Below, one piece after another: positions 1 to 4,690 of a DNA stretch of 11,402 nt; within the stretch, counting starts at the first letter, position 1; the number at the start of each line of letters is the position of its first letter. The notes under the pieces are model-generated. The model worked only from the letters and a program-made list of their open reading frames with translations, did no database searches and had not been told where the DNA came from. A program made the position numbers and the translations under genes. This stretch comes from Rhodothermaceae bacterium (GTDB lineage Bacteria; Bacteroidota; Rhodothermia; Rhodothermales; JAHEMB01). The stretch is from the NCBI GenBank assembly GCA_024643915.1, contig JAHEMB010000050.1:1-11402 (forward strand), written 5' to 3'.

Positions 1-2
1 CG

Positions 3-176
3 CCGCGCCTCTCGGCCCGCTTCCAGGCCAACGACCGGCTGACGCTCACCGGCGCGTGGGGAGTCTACTACCAGGCGCCCACCTACCGCGAGTTGCGCGG
101 CGCTCCCGAGCCGGGCGCCTCCATCCTCGGCGCGCTCAACCGCGATCTCCACGCCCAGCGGTCGATGCAGTTCGTC
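3..176 (+). CDS. TonB-dependent outer-membrane receptor, internal fragment of the beta-barrel
   Basis: The + strand frame beginning at base 3 reads as a piece of a TonB-dependent receptor barrel: alternating polar and hydrophobic residues, then GVYYQAPTYRELRG and a segment containing ILGALNRDL and AQRS. This is the pattern of strands flanking an extracellular loop in receptors of Bacteroidota and Rhodothermota. Such receptors import siderophores, glycans or vitamins across the outer membrane using TonB-ExbBD energy. About 58 residues are visible; the N-terminus lies outside the window. The resemblance ends near bases 165-180, where perhaps 200 more barrel residues and a terminal aromatic residue would be expected. 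There the DNA becomes the antisense of another gene. Family assignment is by sequence style only; substrate cannot be said. Confidence 0.6.
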
Positions 177-180
177 GGCG

Positions 181-527
181 TTGGCATAGAGGGAGGAGCC
201 AGCCTCGCGCTCAACGACGAGGCCACTAGTGGCCCCGCCCCGCCGCGCGAAGAAGATGACCTCGCCCACCTCCTCGCTGGCGATGTAGCCGGTGCAGCCC
301 TGGAGTTGCAGAAACGAGCTGGCGGCATAAGCGGAAACGAGGTTGTGTGGCGCCTCGTCCGCGAGGTGGTCAGGCAGTTTGAGATTGCGTAGAATTTCCA
401 GCGCGATGCGCCGGCCACTCGTCTCGTCGCGGAGTTCGAAGCGGACGAGGTTGCCGTCGTCTTTGACGGGCGCTCCCAGCACCAAGGCGATGCGATCCAC
501 ATCGGCAGCAGAAAAGGTAAACGACAT
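181..527 (-). CDS. Unrecognised hypothetical protein, C-terminal end lost at the junction
   Basis: On the minus strand an ATG at 527-525 opens a frame with no stop to the window edge. The start reads MSFTFSAADVDRIALVLGAP, and the protein continues for about 115 plausible residues with a soluble alpha/beta composition, two cysteine-poor hydrophobic stretches, no signal peptide and no membrane helix. Below about base 180 the frame is antisense to the receptor fragment, so its true C-terminus is not in the window. Coding is supported by the balanced amino-acid composition and GC-rich third positions; the opposite-strand frames here look like shadows. No Shine-Dalgarno is visible: the leader just before the ATG reads GCTGCAAAAT. 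I do not recognise the family. It lies downstream of the cold-shock gene on the same strand with a 133-bp gap, so it is probably transcribed separately. Confidence 0.6.
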
Positions 528-559
528 ATTTTGCAGCGTACCGTTTACGAAGGAACGTA

Positions 560-571
560 CACGGGCCCGTG
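560..571. repeat. Perfect 12-bp palindrome CACGGGCCCGTG
   Basis: The palindrome lies in the 133-bp gap between the cold-shock gene and the start at 527, about 33 bp upstream of that start. The placement would suit an operator, but GC-rich palindromes of this size arise by chance in this DNA. A second short stem, GGCCC-GGTG-GGGCC, lies at 599-612. Neither is followed by a T-run, so neither looks like an intrinsic terminator. Confidence 0.3.
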
Positions 572-660
572 CCGGGGGCGGCAGCAGACCGCGTGATGGG
601 CCCGGTGGGGCCTTCGAGGTAGCTGCAAAATAGGCGCTTTACCGCGCAAAAACAACGCGC

Positions 661-999
661 TTATTGGCCGCGCGCGAGCCAGCCCGACGAGGCGCTGGCC
701 ATCTCATCCTGGCCTGGGCGCGCGTCGTGGGAGCGGGGATGGTAGGAGGGGGGGGGCGCGTAGGGTAGGTCTTCCTCAGGGGGCTCGCCTATGGGCATCA
801 CATTCAGGGCATGCAGTCCTTTCGGCCCATCGTGCAACTCAAACTCGACGACCTGCCCGGTGCGGAGCGTCTTGAACCGACGTTCGGTATCGATCTGAGT
901 ATAATGGACGAAAATGTCGTTCCTTCCCTCGGGGTGCACAAGGAATCCATAGCCTTTTTTCGCGTCGAACCACTTAACGACGCTACGATACACTGTCAT
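661..999 (-). CDS. Cold-shock-domain protein with polar C-terminal tail
   Basis: This is a 112-residue CspA-family single-stranded nucleic-acid-binding protein, acting in the cytoplasm as an RNA chaperone or transcription antiterminator. The cold-shock domain occupies residues 1-70. It has the RNP1-like motif KGYGFLVH (about 15-22), the RNP2-like motif DIFVHY (about 28-33) and the conserved start VKWFDAKKGYGF. The family is normally 65-75 residues. Here about 42 extra residues form a low-complexity, Pro/Ser/charged tail with no predicted fold. The start is well fixed: GGAGGT at 1010-1005 precedes ATG (999-997) by 5 nt. The coding strand has a run of nine C (748-756), encoding three consecutive prolines in the tail. 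The gene appears monocistronic, with a promoter about 150-180 bp upstream and a long leader, as is typical of cold-shock mRNAs. Confidence 0.95.
   Translation of the reverse strand: MTVYRSVVKWFDAKKGYGFLVHPEGRNDIFVHYTQIDTERRFKTLRTGQVVEFELHDGPKGLHALNVMPIGEPPEEDLPYAPPPSYHPRSHDARPGQDEMASASSGWLARGQ
748..756. repeat. G9/C9 homopolymer within the cold-shock gene
   Basis: Nine consecutive G on the + strand fall in the codons for the proline run of the C-terminal tail. Tracts of this length are prone to slippage in replication and to sequencing error. A one-base change would alter the tail but leave the cold-shock domain intact. Confidence 0.9.
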
Positions 1000-1004
1000 G
1001 GGGT

Positions 1005-1010
1005 ACCTCC
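1005..1010 (-). promoter_or_regulatory. Shine-Dalgarno GGAGGT of the cold-shock gene
   Basis: GGAGGT lies 5 nt before the ATG at 999 and fixes the start. It is stronger than the sites of most neighbours, several of which have no recognisable site. Confidence 0.75.
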
Positions 1011-1152
1011 GCCTCTGCGTAGTTGCCTGTAGCCGTATCGGGTGAGTGATTTAGTCGGCTAGCTGGGTGAGCCTCAGGCACGAATTCAGGGGAGCAGCCT
1101 AAACCCGAGGACAAATCTCGTTTGAGGTATACTTTTTAGCCACGTTCTCCTT

Positions 1153-1181
1153 AATAAACAGATATCCTGACATTCTGTCAA
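1153..1181 (-). promoter_or_regulatory. Sigma70-like promoter for the cold-shock gene
   Basis: The minus strand reads TTGACA (1181-1176), a 17-nt spacer, then TTTATT (1158-1153). That is a perfect -35 box and a 4/6 match to the -10 box at optimal spacing. Transcription would start near 1146, giving a 5' leader of about 145 nt. Long leaders are established for cold-shock mRNAs such as E. coli cspA, where they act in temperature control. The same role here is inferred. Confidence 0.55.
1168..1180. promoter_or_regulatory. Inverted repeat TGACA-TTC-TGTCA overlapping the -35 box
   Basis: Two perfect 5-bp half-sites separated by 3 bp share bases with the -35 hexamer of the cold-shock promoter. Such a position would let a bound dimer block RNA polymerase. 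Short repeats of this size can be chance; no regulator is encoded next to it. Confidence 0.35.
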
Positions 1182-1288
1182 CCTCGTTACATTTTTATTG
1201 GTCTGGTTTGCTCCTTTTTTTGATCTTTTCTACCCCAAAATGAAGGGAGGCGCCAAAACAATACGCAAATATCTTCTGATGTTTGCTC

Positions 1289-1307
1289 AAAACCCAGCAT
1301 CGGGGTT
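1289..1307 (-). terminator. Weak terminator-like hairpin after the biotin ligase
   Basis: Reading the minus strand, AACCC, a 7-nt loop and GGGTT form a 5-bp stem followed by two further T bases. It sits just after the ligase stop codon (1313-1311). The stem is short, so this is only a candidate. Confidence 0.3.
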
Positions 1308-1310
1308 CTC

Positions 1311-2105
1311 TCATATCGCTTCTGAGGTGACCTCTCCAGCGTGAAAAAGGCGGAGGCCGGCGTCCGTCTCCAGGCGTAGCGCCCCGGTCTCTGTCACACC
1401 GAGAAGGCGGCCCTGAATAGGGGCTGCGGTGTCGGTGAGGCGCAGGGCAAGGGGCTGGCCGAGTCCGTAGAGCCGACGCTCGTACGCTTTGCTGAGGACA
1501 TCCTCCCCGTCTTGCAACAGGGCGTCGTACCGACGTTCGAGGTGGAGGAGGAGCGCGGCGAAGAGGGGCGCGCGTGGCACGAGTTGGCCCTTTTCGAGGT
1601 GGAGCGACGTGGCTTTCGCTGCCAACTCCGGCGGGAATTTATCCTGGTTGACGTTCAGGCCGATACCGAGGATGACAATAGGGACGGTAGATGCACCGCT
1701 CAGGCTGGTTTCGAGCAGCATCCCGCAGCACTTGCGGCCCGCCAGCAGGAGGTCGTTGGGCCATTTGATACGGACCGGGAGCGATGCTACGAAGGGTTCG
1801 ACGGCCTCGGCCACCGCTACGCTGGCCGCAAGGGTGAGCAGGCCCAGTCGCTCCGGGGGCAAGGGAGGCCGCAGGACGAGAGAGAACGTGAGATTCTGTC
1901 CGGCCCGAGCCTGCCACGTCCGCCCCAGCCGCCCGCGCCCAGCCGTCTGATATTCGGCGACGACGACGGCGCCCTCCGGTGCGCCTGCTGCTGCCCAGGC
2001 CGCCGCCGCCGTGTTCGTCGAGGCCAGGCGCTCTTCGCCACGCCAGGCTCGGCCGAAGCGCTGCGTTTGCAAGAGGGGCCGTACGTCTTGGATCAGAGAC
2101 AGCAT
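1311..2105 (-). CDS. birA: Biotin--[acetyl-CoA-carboxylase] ligase (biotin-protein ligase)
   Basis: This cytoplasmic enzyme forms biotinyl-5'-AMP and transfers biotin to the target lysine of biotin carboxyl carrier proteins, feeding fatty-acid synthesis. Landmarks numbered from the ATG at 2105: STN at 29-31, the nucleotide-binding loop GRGRLGR at 56-62, KWPND at 114-118, the active-site lysine K125 in GRKCCG, GIGLNVNQ at 147-154 and a C-terminal SH3-like segment (about 215-260). The protein is about 264 residues and lacks the N-terminal helix-turn-helix of E. coli BirA, so it is a catalytic-only (type I) ligase that should not repress bio genes. A TTG start at 2198 would add 31 residues, but these lie outside the family and overlap the divergent promoter region. 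No clear Shine-Dalgarno precedes the chosen ATG. The GC-rich codons make a long antisense frame on the + strand, which is not a gene. Confidence 0.93.
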   Translation of the reverse strand: MLSLIQDVRPLLQTQRFGRAWRGEERLASTNTAAAAWAAAGAPEGAVVVAEYQTAGRGRLGRTWQARAGQNLTFSLVLRPPLPPERLGLLTLAASVAVAEAVEPFVASLPVRIKWPNDLLLAGRKCCGMLLETSLSGASTVPIVILGIGLNVNQDKFPPELAAKATSLHLEKGQLVPRAPLFAALLLHLERRYDALLQDGEDVLSKAYERRLYGLGQPLALRLTDTAAPIQGRLLGVTETGALRLETDAGLRLFHAGEVTSEAI

Positions 2106-2246
2106 TGGAGCCGCCGGAAGGCTGTAGGGAAGGATAGGCAGGCCGCGGCCTGCCTTAACGAAGCATTTGCGGCGGTGGAACGGTTTTTGACCCGGCAAAG
2201 ATGCAAAAGAAACAGTAAGTTACGCCCGCATGAACGAGGCGATACG

Positions 2247-2936
2247 ATGAATCTTCGGCAGTTTTGTATGGTGATCCTGGCCGCTGTGCTGTGGGTCGGT
2301 GCTGCGGCGCCGTCACTCGGACAGAACGCCGTCCGCCCCCCCGAGCTCAACGTGCACTATTTCCGGGCCGAGACGGCCTGGCGTACCGGCGGCAGCGTGC
2401 TCGAAGCGAAAGCGCGCGTGGACCGCGTGCTGGACGAACTGCCGAATGATGTGGCGGCGCGTAAGCTGCGGGCGCAGGTGCTCTTGACCATGGGCCGCTC
2501 TACCGCTGCCCTGGTGGATGCGCGCCGCGCCGTCGAACTGAACCCACAAGATGGCGAGGCGCACCTCATCCTGTGTGAAGCCGCTTTTATGGACGGCGAT
2601 ACCGCCACCGCCGCCCGGGCCCTCGACCGCGCCTCGGCCCTCGTCCTCGAAGACGCCGGCCTCCACATCCGTCTCTCCTGGAACGCCATGCACCTCGGCC
2701 AGCTCGACAAGGCCGAGGCCTTTGCCCGCGTGGCCCTCAACCTCGACCCCAACGAAGCCGCGGCCCATTATCAGCTCGCGCGTGTCTTTGTATTAAAGAA
2801 GCAACTCGACGAGGCGGCCTCCGTGCTGGCGCGTGGTCTTCGCGCTTCCATCCTTGAACCCGAGGTTATCGCCCGCGACACCGTCCTAGCGCGCGTCCGG
2901 GGCCATGAGGAACTGCAAAACCTTTTGGGGCAGTAG
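2247..2936 (+). CDS. Exported TPR-repeat protein
   Basis: This 229-residue protein begins with a hydrophobic signal peptide (residues 1-25, MNLRQFCMVI... to APSLGQ) and continues as about five tetratricopeptide repeats (about 34-67, 68-101, 102-135, 136-169, 170-203). The repeats carry typical signatures such as AVELNP and VALNLDP at their ends. TPR arrays are helical scaffolds for protein-protein contacts; export places this one in the periplasm or on a membrane face. The start is chosen because the signal peptide follows directly and GAGG lies 8 nt upstream; the same frame is open much further upstream but only as antisense to birA. It is divergent from birA with a 141-bp shared upstream region and stands alone. 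Its partner is unknown. Nothing in the protein suggests an enzyme. Confidence 0.87.
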   Translation: MNLRQFCMVILAAVLWVGAAAPSLGQNAVRPPELNVHYFRAETAWRTGGSVLEAKARVDRVLDELPNDVAARKLRAQVLLTMGRSTAALVDARRAVELNPQDGEAHLILCEAAFMDGDTATAARALDRASALVLEDAGLHIRLSWNAMHLGQLDKAEAFARVALNLDPNEAAAHYQLARVFVLKKQLDEAASVLARGLRASILEPEVIARDTVLARVRGHEELQNLLGQ

Positions 2937-3109
2937 GGAGGAAGCGATTGTGTAGGTCGCGTCGCGGGGGGGCTTCACGTCAAGTCGAGAACCGTGACCC
3001 GGAAGCGGTGAACCTTTCCTAGATCGTGGCAGGTAGCGTTTGTAGCGCGCTAGACGGATCGGGTGGGATCCGGTATTTTGGGCGCGAGAACGCACCCGAT
3101 GTCCATTAG

Positions 3110-3151
3110 CAATGAGCAATTTCGCCAGCTATCCCTGCTGATTGCTCATTG
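3110..3151. repeat. Perfect 11-bp inverted repeat in the leader of the amylase gene
   Basis: CAATGAGCAAT (3110-3120) and ATTGCTCATTG (3141-3151) are exact reverse complements separated by 20 bp. The right arm ends 19 bp before the ATG of the GH13 gene. An A-run, not a T-run, follows on the + strand, so this is not an ordinary terminator. It could be an operator for a regulator dimer, or an RNA hairpin near the start codon, which itself has no Shine-Dalgarno. Arms of 11 bp this close are unlikely by chance. Confidence 0.65.
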
Positions 3152-3170
3152 AAAAAATCCTGCTTCCGTC

Positions 3171-4538
3171 ATGATACCCCGTGCCCGTCATCTCCTTTTC
3201 CTGCTCGCACTGATCGGATTGCTGGCGGGCTGCCGCTCGGCGGAGACGCTCGTCGAAGATGTTTCTGAGGCGGTGACGGGGCGGCCCGCGTGGGTCGAGG
3301 AGGCCGTCATATACGAGTTGTTCGTGCCGGATTTCACTGAGGAGGGCACGTTCCGTGCCGTCATTCCGCGCTTACCTGAACTCAAGGATCTCGGCGTCAA
3401 CACCATCTGGCTGATGCCCATCCACCCCATCGGCGTGAAGAACAGAAAGAGCGACCTTGGCGCGCTTGGCTCTCCTTACGCTGTCCGCGACTTTTTTGAC
3501 GTCAACCCCGAGTACGGCACCAAGGACGATTTCCGCGCCCTCGTCGATGCCGTGCACCGCCAGGGGATGCACCTGATCATCGACCTTGTGGCCAACCATA
3601 CGGCATGGGACAACGCGTGGATCGAGGCACACCCGGACTGGTACACGCAGAACGCACAGGGCGAGATTATCGTGCCAGAGGGTACCGACTGGACCGATGT
3701 GGCCGACCTCAACTACGACCATCCGGCGCTTCGTGAGATCATGCGCGAGGCGATGCAGTTCTGGGTGCGCGAGTTCGACATCGACGGCTACCGCTGCGAC
3801 GTGGCCGAGGCCGTACCGCTCGACTTCTGGGTCGAGGCCATCCCCACCGTGCGCGCCATCAAGCCGGTGCTCATGCTGGCCGAGGGCGCCGACCCGGCCC
3901 TACACCGCGCCGGCTTCGACCTGACCTACGCCTGGCCGTTCTACGGGCAACTCAAGCGCGTCTGGGAGGGCGCCTCTGTCTCCACGCTTGCCGACCTCGT
4001 GCAGGAAGTGGAAACGGCGCTGCCGGCGGGCGGCCTCCGCCTCCGCTTTATCACCAACCACGACGAGACGGCCTGGGACGCGCCGCCGCCCGCGCTCTTC
4101 GGGGGGCAGGAGGGGGCGCAGGCGGCTTTTGTGCTGACGGCCCTCCTGCGCGGCGTGCCGCTCGTCTACAACGGCCAGGAGGTGGGCGTGGCCGAGCCGG
4201 TGCCTTTCTTCGAACAGACGCCCTACGACTGGTCACAAGGCGCCGGCGTGCGTGCCTTCTACCGGCGGATCCTCGCCCTGCACAACGAGCACGAGGCGCT
4301 ACGCGAGGGCACGATGGAGTTGCTGGCGCCGGACGCCGAGGACGTAATGCTCTACGGCCGCACCGCCGGATCGGAGCGCTTCGTCGTTGCCGTCAACGTG
4401 CGCGACTATTCCGGCGCGGTCGAACTGCCGGCTGCCTTCGCCGGCACTGTCTTCACCGAGGTGTTGACGAACGAAGCCATCACCGGTCCTTTCCTTGAAC
4501 TGCCACCCTTCGGCTACCTCATCCTGAAGGCGCGCTGA
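3171..4538 (+). CDS. Lipoprotein alpha-amylase family enzyme (GH13)
   Basis: A 455-residue glycoside hydrolase of family 13, acting on alpha-glucans such as starch, maltodextrins or related oligosaccharides. Residues 1-20 form a lipoprotein signal ending in the lipobox LLAGC, so C21 should be lipidated and the enzyme anchored in the envelope. The (beta/alpha)8 barrel shows all four conserved regions: DLVANH (138-143), GYRCD with R208 and nucleophile D210, LMLAEG with acid/base E238, and ITNHDE with H297 and D298. A small C-terminal beta domain (about 385-455) follows. All catalytic residues are present. The length is short for a secreted amylase and no carbohydrate-binding module is seen. It is not beside susC/susD-type genes and converges on the histidine kinase. 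No Shine-Dalgarno precedes the ATG; an 11-bp inverted repeat lies just upstream. Exact specificity cannot be read from the sequence. Confidence 0.93.
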   Translation: MIPRARHLLFLLALIGLLAGCRSAETLVEDVSEAVTGRPAWVEEAVIYELFVPDFTEEGTFRAVIPRLPELKDLGVNTIWLMPIHPIGVKNRKSDLGALGSPYAVRDFFDVNPEYGTKDDFRALVDAVHRQGMHLIIDLVANHTAWDNAWIEAHPDWYTQNAQGEIIVPEGTDWTDVADLNYDHPALREIMREAMQFWVREFDIDGYRCDVAEAVPLDFWVEAIPTVRAIKPVLMLAEGADPALHRAGFDLTYAWPFYGQLKRVWEGASVSTLADLVQEVETALPAGGLRLRFITNHDETAWDAPPPALFGGQEGAQAAFVLTALLRGVPLVYNGQEVGVAEPVPFFEQTPYDWSQGAGVRAFYRRILALHNEHEALREGTMELLAPDAEDVMLYGRTAGSERFVVAVNVRDYSGAVELPAAFAGTVFTEVLTNEAITGPFLELPPFGYLILKAR

Positions 4539-4590
4539 AAGGGAGGCCTCCGGTTGCTGCTGTTTCCTGCGGTGCTCTTCAAAGGGAGGC
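4538..4590. repeat. Two copies of AAAGGGAGGC in the convergent gap
   Basis: Direct copies at 4538-4547 and 4581-4590 lie in the 152-bp gap between the convergent amylase and kinase genes. The first overlaps the amylase stop codon and a GGAGGCCTCC palindrome (4542-4551). A related TTCAAAGGGAG recurs near 7606-7616. No intrinsic terminator was recognised in this gap. Confidence 0.35.
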
Positions 4591-4690
4591 GGCTGCGCAC
4601 AGCAGGGATGCTTTGCCGGGACAACGAGGGGCGGGGCGCAAGCACGACGCGAACCCGCCTTCTCCTTTCCGCTGCGCTACCGAATAGTGC

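Larger units (their letters stand above)
1000..1310. other. AT-rich intergenic region: csp leader and promoter, ligase 3' end
   Basis: No gene is supported in these 311 bases. They are clearly more AT-rich than the surroundings, especially 1120-1290. On the minus strand they hold a weak terminator-like stem after the biotin ligase (1289-1307), the cold-shock promoter (1153-1181), an inverted repeat overlapping it (1168-1180) and a leader of about 145 nt ending in the strong ribosome binding site. Confidence 0.7.

Noticed and set aside
1512..2246. N-terminal extension of the TPR protein frame
   Set aside because: The frame is open but antisense to birA; the real start at 2247 has a ribosome binding site and signal peptide.
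4542..4551. GGAGGCCTCC palindrome after the amylase stop
   Set aside because: Short, no T-run and no loop of useful size; not a terminator and likely chance.
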